The notes under the pieces were generated by a model, which did no database searches, was not told where the DNA came from, and saw only the letters and a program-made list of their open reading frames with translations. This document shows positions 7,816 to 16,110 of a stretch of DNA of 64,000 bases, in pieces. The position numbers and the translations under genes were made by a program. Position 1 is the stretch's first letter. Every line of letters starts with the position of its first letter. This stretch comes from Metabacillus mangrovi (GTDB lineage Bacteria; Bacillota; Bacilli; Bacillales; Bacillaceae): contig NZ_WMIB01000004.1 of the NCBI RefSeq assembly GCF_009711125.1, positions 1-64,000 of the forward strand, given 5' to 3'.

Positions 7816-8601
7816 CTATTGAACTGTATATCCTCCATCCAGCACCACAGCCTGCCCGGTGATTCCTTTCGCTTTGCTGCTCGCGAGAAAAATCGCATAA
7901 TCGGCGATTTCCTGGACAGCCAGCAGTCTTTTCTGCGGAACGAGCGGGTAGATGACCTGTTCAAGTACCTTCTCCAATTCTACGTTTCTCGTTTTTGCAA
8001 GATCTGAAAGCTGATTTCTTACGAGCGGAGTATCTACATATCCGGGACATATTGCATTCACTGTGATTCCATGCTCTGCCCCTTCCAGAGCCGCAACCTT
8101 TGTTAGTCCGATCACCCCGTGCTTCGCACTGTTATATGCAGATTTGCCGGCGAATCCGATCAAACCGTTTATGGAGGCCATATTGAGAATCCGTCCGTAC
8201 TGCTGCTGCTTCATAATCGGAAATGCATGCTTTGTTGCAATAAACGGTGCCGTGAGCATGACCTTGATCAGGAACTCGAACTTCTCTGTAGGAAATTCTT
8301 CGATCGGGGATACATGCTGCAGTCCCGCATTATTGATCAGAATATCCAGCCTCCCGAAGCTGCTGACCGTTTTGCCGATTGCAGCTGCGATCTGCTCTTC
8401 CTTTGTCACATCGCATACTGCTGCGATTGCTTCCCCGCCCGCTTCCCGGATCTGCTGTGCGGCTTTTTCTGCGGCTTCTTCCATTAAATCAGTTACCACA
8501 ACAATGGCTCCCTGGGCGGCGAATTCCTTTGCGGTTTCAAAGCCAATTCCGCTCCCTGCACCTGTGATCAGCACAGTTTTTTTCTCAAGCAATCGTTTCA
8601 T
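7816..8601 (-). CDS. 3-hydroxybutyrate dehydrogenase (SDR family)
   Basis: A short-chain dehydrogenase of 261 aa. It has the NAD-binding TGAGSGIG (about 12-19), the NNAG motif, catalytic Ser in MASINGL, YxxxK as YNSAKHG, and the C-terminal VVLDGGYTVQ. It should oxidise (R)-3-hydroxybutyrate to acetoacetate in the cytoplasm. The ATG at 8599-8601 is chosen because AAAGGAG sits 6 bases upstream; 13 extra upstream codons lack a site. It is the last gene of the operon, after scoA and scoB and before a terminator. The same gene order (permease-scoA-scoB-SDR) is known from the B. subtilis yxjC-scoAB-yxjF region. Confidence 0.9.
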   Translation of the reverse strand: MKRLLEKKTVLITGAGSGIGFETAKEFAAQGAIVVVTDLMEEAAEKAAQQIREAGGEAIAAVCDVTKEEQIAAAIGKTVSSFGRLDILINNAGLQHVSPIEEFPTEKFEFLIKVMLTAPFIATKHAFPIMKQQQYGRILNMASINGLIGFAGKSAYNSAKHGVIGLTKVAALEGAEHGITVNAICPGYVDTPLVRNQLSDLAKTRNVELEKVLEQVIYPLVPQKRLLAVQEIADYAIFLASSKAKGITGQAVVLDGGYTVQ

Positions 8602-8626
8602 AACAGGCTCCTTTACTGAGTAGTTT

Positions 8627-9277
8627 TTAATGCGCAGCAAGCAGTCCGCTGCTCACTGTAAATGCAGCTTCTGTTTTCTCTTTCACCTCTTCCAGACTGA
8701 CCCCTTCCTGCAGTTCGATAAGGGTCATATGCCCGTCCTCAAAATCAAAAACTGCCAGATCAGTAATTAATCGGTGGACCACTCTTTTGCCTGTCAGCGG
8801 CAGGCTGCAGGAGGCTTTTACTTTTGACTCTCCGTGTTTGTTCACATGCTCCATGATGACAACCGTCCGCTTCGCTCCGTTAACAAGATCCATTGCTCCG
8901 CCCATTCCTTTTACCATCTTCCCCGGAATCATCCAGTTTGCCAGATCTCCTTCCTCTGACACTTCCATCCCTCCAAGGATGGCAAGATCAATATGGCCTC
9001 CCCGAATCATCGCAAATGATTCTGCGCTGTCAAAGTAAGCAGCTCCCGGAACACTTGTGACCGTCTCTTTACCGGCATTGATCAAATCCGGATCCTCTGA
9101 TCCTTCAGCTGGATACGGGCCAATCCCAAGCAGACCGTTCTCGGACTGCAGCAGGACATGAAAATTTTCAGGGATCTCATTCGCTACTAAAGTAGGCATT
9201 CCGATCCCGAGATTCACATACATGCCGTCTGCTATTTCCAGAACGGCCCTTTTAACAAGCTTTTTGCGGTTATTCAT
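8627..9277 (-). CDS. scoB: Succinyl-CoA:3-ketoacid CoA-transferase subunit B
   Basis: 216 aa. This is the beta half of the two-subunit family I CoA-transferase that moves CoA from succinyl-CoA to acetoacetate. The SENG motif with the catalytic glutamate is present ([15 protein letters not shown], about residues 47-61), along with [27 protein letters not shown]-type active-site strands. The ATG at 9275-9277 follows AAAGGGGG with 8-base spacing; 20 codons of open frame upstream were rejected. scoA ends 16 bases before it, so the two are co-translated and form the enzyme together. Confidence 0.92.
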   Translation of the reverse strand: MNNRKKLVKRAVLEIADGMYVNLGIGMPTLVANEIPENFHVLLQSENGLLGIGPYPAEGSEDPDLINAGKETVTSVPGAAYFDSAESFAMIRGGHIDLAILGGMEVSEEGDLANWMIPGKMVKGMGGAMDLVNGAKRTVVIMEHVNKHGESKVKASCSLPLTGKRVVHRLITDLAVFDFEDGHMTLIELQEGVSLEEVKEKTEAAFTVSSGLLAAH

Positions 9278-9293
9278 AGAGCAGGCCCCCTTT

Positions 9294-9992
9294 TCAGTTT
9301 GTCTGCAGCACTGTGCGCCGCTCGATCCGCTTCTCATAATTTGATCCTAAAAGCACATGCTGAACATAGATGCCGGGCGTATGAATGTCGTCCGGATGGA
9401 GCTCGCCGGCTTCGACAATTTCTTCTGCCTCTGCAATGGTGATCTTCCCTGCCATCGCTGCTGCAGGATTAAAATTCCGGGCGGTTTTTCTGAAGACGAG
9501 ATTCCCCATCGTATCAGCCTTCCACGCTTTCACAAGTGCATAGTCTCCGACAATCCCTCTTTCAAGAATGTACGTCTTGCCATCGAAATCCTTATGTTCT
9601 TTCCCTTCCGCCACTTTTGTCCCCACACCCGTTGCAGTATAAAAGCCGGGAATTCCCGCTCCCCCCGCTCTCATTCTCTCAGCGAGCGTACCTTGGGGAA
9701 TCAGCTCGACCTCCAGTTCCCCGCTAAGATATTGCTTTTCAAAAATTTTGTTTTCGCCAACATAGGAGCTCATCATTTTCCTAATTTGGCTATTGGCAAG
9801 CAAGATCCCAAGCCCCCAGTCATCCACACCGCAATTGTTGCTGACTACAGTCAGATTACTTACTCCCTTATCTCTCAGCGCCAGGATGCTTTTCTCGGGA
9901 ATTCCGCATAAGCCGAATCCTCCAACTATCAATGTCGATCCGTTTTGAATAGGCTCGATGGCTTCATCGAACGAGTGCAGCAGTTTGTTCAT
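9294..9992 (-). CDS. scoA: Succinyl-CoA:3-ketoacid CoA-transferase subunit A
   Basis: 232 aa. This is the alpha half of acetoacetate:succinyl-CoA transferase. The glycine-rich CoA-binding segment [10 protein letters not shown] lies at about 24-33 and [12 protein letters not shown] follows. GTG and ATG codons are adjacent at the start. The ATG (9990-9992) has a GGGAG six bases upstream, whereas the GTG would be only three bases away, so the ATG is preferred. It lies between the permease gene and scoB. A long hairpin (10043-10090) sits between the permease gene and scoA and may shape relative expression. Confidence 0.92.
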   Translation of the reverse strand: MNKLLHSFDEAIEPIQNGSTLIVGGFGLCGIPEKSILALRDKGVSNLTVVSNNCGVDDWGLGILLANSQIRKMMSSYVGENKIFEKQYLSGELEVELIPQGTLAERMRAGGAGIPGFYTATGVGTKVAEGKEHKDFDGKTYILERGIVGDYALVKAWKADTMGNLVFRKTARNFNPAAAMAGKITIAEAEEIVEAGELHPDDIHTPGIYVQHVLLGSNYEKRIERRTVLQTN

Positions 9993-10042
9993 CACGTTCT
10001 CCCTTCATACAGCTTTTTTTCAACCATCATTCATCCTCATTT

Positions 10043-10090
10043 GAACTGCAGGACCGGCCTTCTTATTTATCAAGCCGGGCTCTGCAGTCC
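10043..10090 (-). other. Long intercistronic hairpin between permease and scoA genes
   Basis: GAACTGCAGGACCGGCCTT pairs imperfectly with AAGCCGGGCTCTGCAGTCC (about 15 of 19 positions) around a 10-base loop. There is no T-tract, so it is more likely an mRNA-stability or processing hairpin inside the operon than a terminator. Confidence 0.6.
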
Positions 10091-10098
10091 GGTTGTGG

Positions 10099-11544
10099 TT
10101 AAACGAGTCCGGTGAGACTGTAAAGACCGATAATCACAAAGACAGCCAGTGTCTTAATAATCGTAATCGCAAAGATATCACGGTAGGATTGGCGGTGTGT
10201 TAAGCCTGTGACGGCCAGCAGGGTAATGACTGCACCGTTGTGAGGCAGAGTGTCCATACCGCCTGAAGCCATGGATATGACTCTGTGCATGACTTCAGGT
10301 GGTATGTTATATTTCTCGATCGCCTGCAAATAAGTTTCTGACATGGCACTCAATGCGATTCCCATCCCGCCTGAAGCAGACCCTGTAATACCGGCTAGAG
10401 TAGTTGTCGTGACAGCTCCGTTCACAAGCGGATCCGTAAAGGTGCTGGAAATGCCGGAGCTGACCGTTTTAAAGCCTGGCAGGGCTGCGATAACTCCTCC
10501 GAACCCGTATTCCGCTCCAGTATTCATTGCAGCAAGCAGCGCTCCGCCGATGCCGGCATTCAAACCTTCTTTTATATTCGAGGTGACTGCTTTCCAATTG
10601 AAGGCAAAAGTTGTGATGATGCCGATCAGGAGAGCAAGCTCAACCGACCAGATCGCTACCACCGATGACAATTCAATCTTTCCGAAGGCTTCCAGTCCAA
10701 TCGCAGAGAAATCAAACCCGTTTGGATACCATTGAGGAAAGGAAACGGTAAAAAACTTATTCATCACCCCAACGAGCACAAGCGGAACGAAAGCTAAGAT
10801 CTGACGGGCTATAGAAGGCTCTGTACCGGAAGACAGGACCGCTTCTTTTTCAGCAGCAAGGCCCGATTCATTGCCGGCCGCAAGCTCAGGATTAAACCCG
10901 GCATACCCCTCCCCTTCTCTTAATGCCTTTTTCCTGCGGGATTCAAGGTACACCATTCCAAGAACCAATACAAAGATGGCTCCAACAATCCCCAGTACCG
11001 GGGCCGCATAAATATCGGTTTTGAAAAAGGTGGTCGGGATGACGTTCTGGATTTGAGGTGTTCCCGGAAGAGCGTCCATTGTGAAAGTAAATGCTCCCAA
11101 GGCAATGGTCCCGGGTATAAGACGCTTCGGGATATCCGCTTCAATGAACAGGTTCTTCGCAAAAGGATAAACCGCGAACACAACTACGAAAAGACTGACA
11201 CCGCTGTAAGTCAGGATGGCTCCCATCAGCACGATTGCCAGGATGGCACGCTTCGCTCCGACCAGCTTGACAATGGTCTTTGCGATACTTTCTGCCAATC
11301 CGGACAATTCAACTACTTTTCCGAAAATTGCCCCAAGAAGGAAGACTGGGAAGTAAAGCTTGATGAACCCAACCATTTTCTCCATAAACACGTTGGAGAA
11401 GAAAGGCAGCACATAAGCCGGATCAGTCAGAAGTACTGCGAACAACGCGCAAATCGGAGCAAACAAAATGACTGAGAAACCCCTGTAAGCCACAAACATG
11501 AGCAAACTCAATGACAAAAGAATAATGACGATCTCCACATACAT
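10099..11544 (-). CDS. GntP-family permease, probable 3-hydroxybutyrate/short-chain acid importer
   Basis: A polytopic protein of about 481 aa with roughly 12 hydrophobic segments and a central hydrophilic loop (about residues 205-235). Conserved parts include FPVFLLGAIFGKVVE, YSGVSLFVVVFAVYPFA, DALPGTPQIQN and ASGGMDTLPHNGAVITL, typical of the GntP/citrate-type transporters associated with ketone-body genes. It is first in the operon, immediately behind the sigma-54 promoter. The start is ambiguous: ATG at 11542-11544 directly abuts GAGGGGG, while the in-frame GTG at 11536-11538 has ideal 6-base spacing. The homologous B. subtilis gene is yxjC. The substrate is inferred from the scoAB/dehydrogenase partners. 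Confidence 0.88.
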   Translation of the reverse strand: MYVEIVIILLSLSLLMFVAYRGFSVILFAPICALFAVLLTDPAYVLPFFSNVFMEKMVGFIKLYFPVFLLGAIFGKVVELSGLAESIAKTIVKLVGAKRAILAIVLMGAILTYSGVSLFVVVFAVYPFAKNLFIEADIPKRLIPGTIALGAFTFTMDALPGTPQIQNVIPTTFFKTDIYAAPVLGIVGAIFVLVLGMVYLESRRKKALREGEGYAGFNPELAAGNESGLAAEKEAVLSSGTEPSIARQILAFVPLVLVGVMNKFFTVSFPQWYPNGFDFSAIGLEAFGKIELSSVVAIWSVELALLIGIITTFAFNWKAVTSNIKEGLNAGIGGALLAAMNTGAEYGFGGVIAALPGFKTVSSGISSTFTDPLVNGAVTTTTLAGITGSASGGMGIALSAMSETYLQAIEKYNIPPEVMHRVISMASGGMDTLPHNGAVITLLAVTGLTHRQSYRDIFAITIIKTLAVFVIIGLYSLTGLV

Positions 11545-11578
11545 CCCCCTCAATTTTTCTGTTTTACAGCCAAGATGA

Positions 11579-11593
11579 AGGAAGCGCTTTCAT
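11579..11593 (-). promoter_or_regulatory. cre (CcpA) site downstream of the sigma-54 promoter
   Basis: On the minus strand ATGAAAGCGCTTCCT matches the cre consensus WTGAAARCGYTTNNN at every defined position. It lies just downstream of the predicted transcription start of the permease-scoAB operon, where bound CcpA would repress or block elongation. Confidence 0.75.
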
Positions 11594-11610
11594 CTTGTCG
11601 CTTATTACAA

Positions 11611-11627
11611 AGCAAGTATCGTGCCAA
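11611..11627 (-). promoter_or_regulatory. Sigma-54 (SigL) -24/-12 promoter of the ketone-body operon
   Basis: TTGGCACGATACTTGCT on the minus strand matches TTGGCACnnnnnTTGCW at every defined position, including the invariant GG and GC with a 10-base interval. It is about 67 bases upstream of the permease start. Confidence 0.93.
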
Positions 11628-11724
11628 CACCGTTCAATCCGCTAAACGTTCATACATTATCTTTATTTTATAAGGCACAGACCTTCTTCAAGCTTGAAAA
11701 TAGGAAGCACATGGTGCAGTGGAA

Positions 11725-11789
11725 TTCCGGAAAACCGGAAAATAATCGAAAGTTCTTCCGCAAAAACGGAAAATTCCATTTCTGCGGAA
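11725..11789 (-). promoter_or_regulatory. Enhancer with three TTCC-N8-GGAA palindromes
   Basis: TTCCGGAAAACCGGAA (11725-11740), TTCCGCAAAAACGGAA (11756-11771) and TTCCATTTCTGCGGAA (11774-11789) share the pattern TTCC-N8-GGAA. The first two are 31 bases apart, about three helical turns. They lie about 100-165 bases upstream of the sigma-54 promoter, the usual place for enhancer-binding-protein sites. The binder is inferred to be the activator encoded at 6240-7652. Confidence 0.75.
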
Positions 11790-11828
11790 GTTTCATTTAG
11801 TCCAGAGTGGTTTTGCCTGTCTCTCTTC

Positions 11829-12038
11829 TTAAAGAGCTTCCGGCCTGCAGATGATTTTTTTTACAGCCGCTTCAATCGCTGCTGCTTTGCATTTGTGTGA
11901 AGCACGGGCAAATGTATTCCTTTTAATAGGGTGCTGGGCAGCAGCCGAATAGCATTTATGCCGTTTTGTTACTTTGACCCAAATCGTCAGCATGTCCTGA
12001 TAGTTGTAAGCTATGGTCTCTGTGTCCTGTATTTGCAT
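11829..12038 (-). CDS. Small conserved-looking basic protein
   Basis: A 69-aa product beginning MQIQDTETIAYNYQDMLTIWVKVTKRHKCY, with Lys/Arg-rich centre and a C-terminal alanine-rich helix (KCKAAAIEAAVKKII). A clear GGAGG lies 8 bases before the ATG, and an AT-rich promoter-like stretch precedes it, which argues for a real gene. It has three Cys and no signal peptide or membrane segment. The family is not recognised. It points in the same direction as the ketone-body operon but ends before the enhancer sites, so it is a separate unit. Confidence 0.55.
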   Translation of the reverse strand: MQIQDTETIAYNYQDMLTIWVKVTKRHKCYSAAAQHPIKRNTFARASHKCKAAAIEAAVKKIICRPEAL

Positions 12039-12215
12039 TCCTTTTGCCTCCGCTGGAATAATTCATGTATTTTAAATATCGGTTTAAAATAAATAAATCT
12101 CTACACAGCTAAAGGGCTGATTTTCATAAGGTACAAAGTTGTGCATTGCACTTCCTTCACCTTTCCAGGAGAGGAAAAAAGACCGTTCCTCCCAATCTCC
12201 CCACACAAATGAATG

Positions 12216-12247
12216 CAAAAAGACTCCTGCAGAACAGGAGTCTTTTT
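12216..12247 (-). terminator. Terminator of the RsbR-paralog gene
   Basis: CAAAAAGACTCCTG / CAGGAGTCTTTTTG with loop CAGAA; T-runs on both strands. It sits 17 bases past the stop at 12264. Confidence 0.9.
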
Positions 12248-12263
12248 GCCTTTGCAGGCTTTC

Positions 12264-13058
12264 TTATATTTTGATGCTTGCGATTGCCTGGTGAAGACTT
12301 GAGAAAGATTGAACCTCAAAATTTACGCCAAGCTGGGTCATCGTAATCGCAAGCTCAGGACGTATGCCGCTGATCTTGCTTGTTACACCTGAGATTCTGA
12401 GAGCTTCGAGCACTTCGAATATTTGCTGAGCCACCATCGTATCGATGACCGGAACGCCGGAAAGATCAAGAATCAAATATTCAAGCTTAAATTCAGCACT
12501 TTTTTCAAGAGCCGTCACCATCAGAAGCTGAGCCCTTCTTGTGTCGATATCGCCGATCACCGGCAGAATGCCGATGCCTTCTTCGATTTTGACAACTGGG
12601 ATGGATAGTTCATCCACTGCATGCTGAGCAGACGATATTTTTTCATCATGGGCTTTCATATAGCATGCGGATACAAGTTCTGCAGCCCGGTCTACTACGT
12701 AATCAAAAGTAGAGTACACTTTAAAAAAATCATTGGCTGATAGATTCTGCCGATTAGCTTCTTCTTTAATTATATGGCTGATTTCATTTTTAGCGGTCCG
12801 CATCTCCTTAAGAGCTGTATCAAGAGGAAGGCCCAGTTCAACGAGTTTATTGGCAAACTCTTTTCCCCAATCCTTCACTTCTGCCTCTGATTTTTCAGGA
12901 GAGAGCGTCAATGAGTTTGCATAAATTTCTATCAATTTTTCACGCCATACCGTCAGGTCAGATGGACCGCCTCTAAACGAAGCAGAATCTTGGGTTTTAT
13001 ACGATCCCTGCATCACCATTTTCTTAAAGCTCTGCAAGTCAATATTTGCCGAAATCAT
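12264..13058 (-). CDS. RsbR-type stressosome protein (N-terminal non-heme globin-like domain + STAS)
   Basis: 264 aa. The N-terminal half (about 10-140) is all-helical like the globin-fold sensor domains of RsbR paralogs. The C-terminal STAS domain (about 148-262) keeps both phosphorylatable threonines of RsbR proteins in context: GDIDTRRAQ and DLSGVPVIDTMVAQQI. Such proteins form the stressosome with RsbS and hold RsbT until stress triggers phosphorylation and sigma-B activation. The ATG follows GGAGGAGAACTGG. It is a single gene with its own terminator. It is closest by length to RsbRB/RsbRD-type paralogs; which one cannot be decided here. Two LOV-STAS proteins that could join the same complex are in the window. 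Confidence 0.85.
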   Translation of the reverse strand: MISANIDLQSFKKMVMQGSYKTQDSASFRGGPSDLTVWREKLIEIYANSLTLSPEKSEAEVKDWGKEFANKLVELGLPLDTALKEMRTAKNEISHIIKEEANRQNLSANDFFKVYSTFDYVVDRAAELVSACYMKAHDEKISSAQHAVDELSIPVVKIEEGIGILPVIGDIDTRRAQLLMVTALEKSAEFKLEYLILDLSGVPVIDTMVAQQIFEVLEALRISGVTSKISGIRPELAITMTQLGVNFEVQSFSSLHQAIASIKI

Positions 13059-13445
13059 TCCAGTTCTCCTCCTTGAACGTAGATACGAAAAAAATCTTAT
13101 CCTATTTTAACGTACATTTCGCCTGCAGCCAACCCATATGGCTGCATGACAGGGAGACCGCTTCTCTGCTTATGCTGCAGAACAGGAAAAAATGACTCGG
13201 CTGTCTCTCCTTTGCACTCCATAAAGCTTGTGATCAAGCGTTTTAGGAATATAACATATCCAATTACCAACAAATATTTTTTCCTTTAACTACCAGACAT
13301 TAACTGGGCATTAAATAAAATTCTGAATAGATAATACTTTCTTAATTGACTAAATTTTTATATAATGGCACGTATATTCAATAAAAGGCGGGTGGAAAAT
13401 AATGAAAAAATTGCACACAACGACATTCCTCAGGGGGGAATCATT
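13059..13445. other. Divergent intergenic region
   Basis: It separates the RsbR-paralog gene from the DUF3311/symporter pair. It contains a probable sigma-A promoter for the former (13104-13132). For the latter, a TATAAT at 13361-13366 has only a weak -35. No further gene is supported. Confidence 0.5.
13104..13132 (-). promoter_or_regulatory. Sigma-A-type promoter of the RsbR-paralog gene
   Basis: On the minus strand TTGGCT, 17 bases, TAAAAT; it ends about 45 bases before the ATG. No good sigma-B match (GTTTAA/GGGTAT) was seen here. Confidence 0.45.
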
Positions 13446-13643
13446 ATGAAACCCGTATACTTATTGGCCCTGCTGCCTGTGCTTGGATTCTTTGGCGGGC
13501 TTGCCTTTGCCAACCGGGTGGAGCCTTATGTGATGGGTCTGCCTTTTTTCTTCTTCTGGATGATTCTATGGGTGGTCCTGACCTCGGTGATCATGTCTGT
13601 CATCTACTGGCTGGACCCTTCCAATAAGGAGGAATTGAAATGA
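13446..13643 (+). CDS. DUF3311 small membrane protein, symporter partner
   Basis: A 65-aa protein with two hydrophobic segments (about 5-22 and 30-55: MGLPFFFFWMILWVVLTSVIMSVIYWLDP), typical of DUF3311. Genes of this family commonly sit directly before a sodium:solute symporter, and here the stop overlaps the symporter ATG. The start at 13446 follows CAGGGGGGAATCATT; 27 upstream codons of open frame were discarded because they have no site. It probably acts as an accessory or stabilising subunit of the transporter in the cytoplasmic membrane. Its biochemical role is not established to my knowledge. Confidence 0.85.
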   Translation: MKPVYLLALLPVLGFFGGLAFANRVEPYVMGLPFFFFWMILWVVLTSVIMSVIYWLDPSNKEELK

Positions 13644-15118
13644 TTGTCTCATTACTGATCATAGGTTCGTTTTTACTGTTCTCCCTTTTTCTTGGCATCC
13701 GTGCCAAAAGAGGAAAGGATATGGATCTGGAGCAATGGACTGTTGGGGGGAGAGGCTTCGGAACTTTATTTGTCTTTCTTCTTATGGCCGGTGAAATATA
13801 TACGACATTTACGTTCCTCGGCGGAAGCGGCTGGGCATACGGCAAAGGGGGTCCTGCACTTTATATCCTCGTATACGGAACGCTCGCCTATGTGCTCTCT
13901 TATTTTTTTCTGCCGCCTGTCTGGGCTTACGCAAAAAAGAAGAGATTGATGTCACAGTCTGACTTTTTCGTAAGCAAATATAAAAGCCCTGCGCTCGGCA
14001 TTCTTGTGTCCATAGTCGGGATTATCGCCCTTATTCCCTATCTGGTCCTTCAGCTGAAAGGGCTCGGGATCATTGTTTCGGAAGCTTCTTACGGAGCCAT
14101 TTCCCCTGCTGTCTCTGTTTGGATCGGCCTGATCACTGTGACTGTGTATGTAATGCTCTCAGGTATTCATGGTTCTGCCTGGACAGCAGTTGTGAAAGAC
14201 ATCCTGATTCTTGCGGTCGTGGTGTTTCTGGGAATTTATCTGCCAATCCATCTTTATGGAGGGTTTCAGCCGATGTTTGAATCCATTGAGGCAGCTAAAC
14301 CCGGATTTTTGGTTCTTCCCGATTCCGGGATGAGCATAAGCTGGTTCATCTCCACAATTGTCCTTACCGTTCTGGGATACTATATGTGGCCTCACACATT
14401 TGCATCTGCCTATACTGCGCAAAACGCGAAGGTATTTAAGAAGAACGCCATTTTTATGCCGCTGTATTCGGTAGTCCTTCTATTTGTGCTGTTTGTTGGA
14501 TTTGCCGCCATTCTGAAAGTACCGGGACTGGAAGGAGCCGATGCGGATCTGTCTTTATTCCGGCTCGCCCTTCAAACGTTCGATCCTTGGGTCATCGGCC
14601 TGATTGGCGCGGCCGGATTGCTGACTGCTCTCGTTCCGGGATCGATGATGCTCATGGCCGCCGCTACTCTTTTTGCCAGGAATGTGTATCAGGCTGCCTT
14701 CCCTGCTGTCACAGACCGGGAAGTTGCAAGGCTGGCAAAATATCTCGTCCCGGTGATTGCGCTGATCGCCGCATTTTTCACCTTTAATGGAGGCAGTACC
14801 ATTGTTACCCTTCTACTCATGGGCTACAGCCTGGTGACACAGCTGTTCCCCTCCCTGCTCTTCAGTTTATTCCCGCAGCGCATCGTCACTAAGCAGGGGG
14901 CATTTGCAGGAATTATCGCAGGGGTGTCTGTAGTGGCTTACACCTCCATAGCCGGCACATCAATCGGCACATTGTTTCCATCCCTTCCCCAAGCGGCCAA
15001 GGATGTGAATATCGGAATTATTGCCTTGGGAATAAATCTGATTTTCATGTTTGGCGTCAGTTTTTTCACGAAGCAAAGGAATCAAGAGGTGCAGGATCAA
15101 AAGAAACATACCGCATAA
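13640..15118 (+). CDS. Sodium:solute symporter (SSS family), probable monocarboxylate transporter
   Basis: 492 aa with about 13 transmembrane helices. SSS signature segments include GGRGFGTLFVFLLMAGEIYT near the N-terminus, GIHGSAWTAVVKDILIL in the middle and ALVPGSMMLMAAATLFARN late. Among SSS proteins, those paired with a DUF3311 partner resemble MctP-like monocarboxylate permeases, so an organic acid (lactate, pyruvate, propionate or similar) is the best guess. Its ATG overlaps the DUF3311 stop (ATGA). The C-terminus is a short charged tail. A strong hairpin terminator follows. Confidence 0.88.
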   Translation: MIVSLLIIGSFLLFSLFLGIRAKRGKDMDLEQWTVGGRGFGTLFVFLLMAGEIYTTFTFLGGSGWAYGKGGPALYILVYGTLAYVLSYFFLPPVWAYAKKKRLMSQSDFFVSKYKSPALGILVSIVGIIALIPYLVLQLKGLGIIVSEASYGAISPAVSVWIGLITVTVYVMLSGIHGSAWTAVVKDILILAVVVFLGIYLPIHLYGGFQPMFESIEAAKPGFLVLPDSGMSISWFISTIVLTVLGYYMWPHTFASAYTAQNAKVFKKNAIFMPLYSVVLLFVLFVGFAAILKVPGLEGADADLSLFRLALQTFDPWVIGLIGAAGLLTALVPGSMMLMAAATLFARNVYQAAFPAVTDREVARLAKYLVPVIALIAAFFTFNGGSTIVTLLLMGYSLVTQLFPSLLFSLFPQRIVTKQGAFAGIIAGVSVVAYTSIAGTSIGTLFPSLPQAAKDVNIGIIALGINLIFMFGVSFFTKQRNQEVQDQKKHTA

Positions 15119-15145
15119 AATGTGATTACATGACGGAATTTATGC

Positions 15146-15186
15146 AAAATAATCCGGTGCGCAACAGGCGCTCCGGGTTATTTTTA
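15146..15186. terminator. Terminator between symporter and LOV-STAS genes
   Basis: AATAATCCGG..GCGC stem pairing with GGCGCTCCGGGTTATT, followed by TTTT on the plus strand. A-rich flanks also allow use on the minus strand. Confidence 0.8.
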
Positions 15187-15198
15187 TTGAACGAACCA

Positions 15199-16023
15199 TT
15201 AGAAAAAACCGGTGGGCTGACGGAAGGTTTCATGAGACTGATTGGTTTTCTTCAAATAGTCAAGTGCATGCTCCACTCCTGAAAATGCCTTGATCGCATT
15301 TAATTCTTCACTTTCGAGGGAAACTGCGAGTCTCGGGTAGCCGCCGGTGATCATTAATTCTGTGCCAAGGAGCTTCAGCCACCCGTTCAGGTTCACCAGG
15401 TAATTGGCCAGTGCCTGATCGAGTGATGCCAGTCCCGATAGATCGATAATTAAATAGCGGTCCCGCGTCCGGTCTTTATGCTGCATAATGTTCCTCATCA
15501 GAATGGTCAGGCGCTCACTTGGGAATGAACCGATCAGCGGCAAAACGGAAACGCCATTCCCGATGGAGATGATCGGAGTGGACCGATTGTCTGATTCAAG
15601 CTTCGCTTGTTCCATCAGTGACTGATAATGCTTCTCCATCGTGACATCCTTCTGCACCCCGATAAAATAGAAGCGCTGTTCCTCTTCTATATAGATGGGA
15701 TCGATATTTAACTGATTGTAGAACGGGCTGCCATCTTTGCGGTAGTTCAGGACGGTCACAGCTACAGACTCTTTCTGCTTTACCGCTTTCCTTATCCGGT
15801 CAATATCCGTCTGGCTTGTTTTTTCCCCTTGAAGAAAACGGCAGTTTTTCCCGATCACTTCTTCTTCACTGTAGCCTGTTACCTCTGTGAATCCTTTTGA
15901 TAGATAGATGATGGGGTTTTCCTTTAAGGAAGGATCGGTTATGATGATACCGGTTTGAGAAGAATCCAGTGCTTTTAATAAAAGTTTCAGCTGGGGATGG
16001 TCCAATCCTTTTTGAAGAAACAT
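15199..16023 (-). CDS. Blue-light-sensing LOV-STAS protein (YtvA-like), copy 1
   Basis: About 274 aa. The LOV/PAS domain (about 15-120) has the flavin-adduct cysteine in GKNCRFLQG plus the FMN-contacting NYRKDG and FIGVQKDVT. A helical linker (about 122-150) and a STAS domain (about 152-260; DLSGLASLDQALANYL) follow. In YtvA, light makes a Cys-FMN adduct and signals through STAS within the stressosome to sigma-B. The STAS threonines phosphorylated in RsbR are not conserved here. Two starts are possible: ATG at 16023 (AAAGGGGA upstream) or 16050 (TTGGGGAAAACA). Compared with the second copy at 32695, this one has a longer linker and a C-terminal extension of about 13 residues. Confidence 0.88.
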   Translation of the reverse strand: MFLQKGLDHPQLKLLLKALDSSQTGIIITDPSLKENPIIYLSKGFTEVTGYSEEEVIGKNCRFLQGEKTSQTDIDRIRKAVKQKESVAVTVLNYRKDGSPFYNQLNIDPIYIEEEQRFYFIGVQKDVTMEKHYQSLMEQAKLESDNRSTPIISIGNGVSVLPLIGSFPSERLTILMRNIMQHKDRTRDRYLIIDLSGLASLDQALANYLVNLNGWLKLLGTELMITGGYPRLAVSLESEELNAIKAFSGVEHALDYLKKTNQSHETFRQPTGFF

Positions 16024-16110
16024 ACTGCTTTCCCCTTTCTCACTGGCCATTGTTTTCCCCAATATATCAATCGCTTCCAGTCAGGGCAATTTTAAATGCG
16101 CTGCAAAGGC

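Noticed and set aside
12101-12319. A 72-codon minus-strand frame overlapping the end of the RsbR paralog
   Set aside because: It contains the terminator at 12216-12247 and starts inside the STAS coding region without a site.
13360-13380. TGGCACGTATATTCAA resembling a sigma-54 promoter before the symporter pair
   Set aside because: The essential -12 GC is replaced by CA, so only the -24 half fits; a TATAAT overlaps it.
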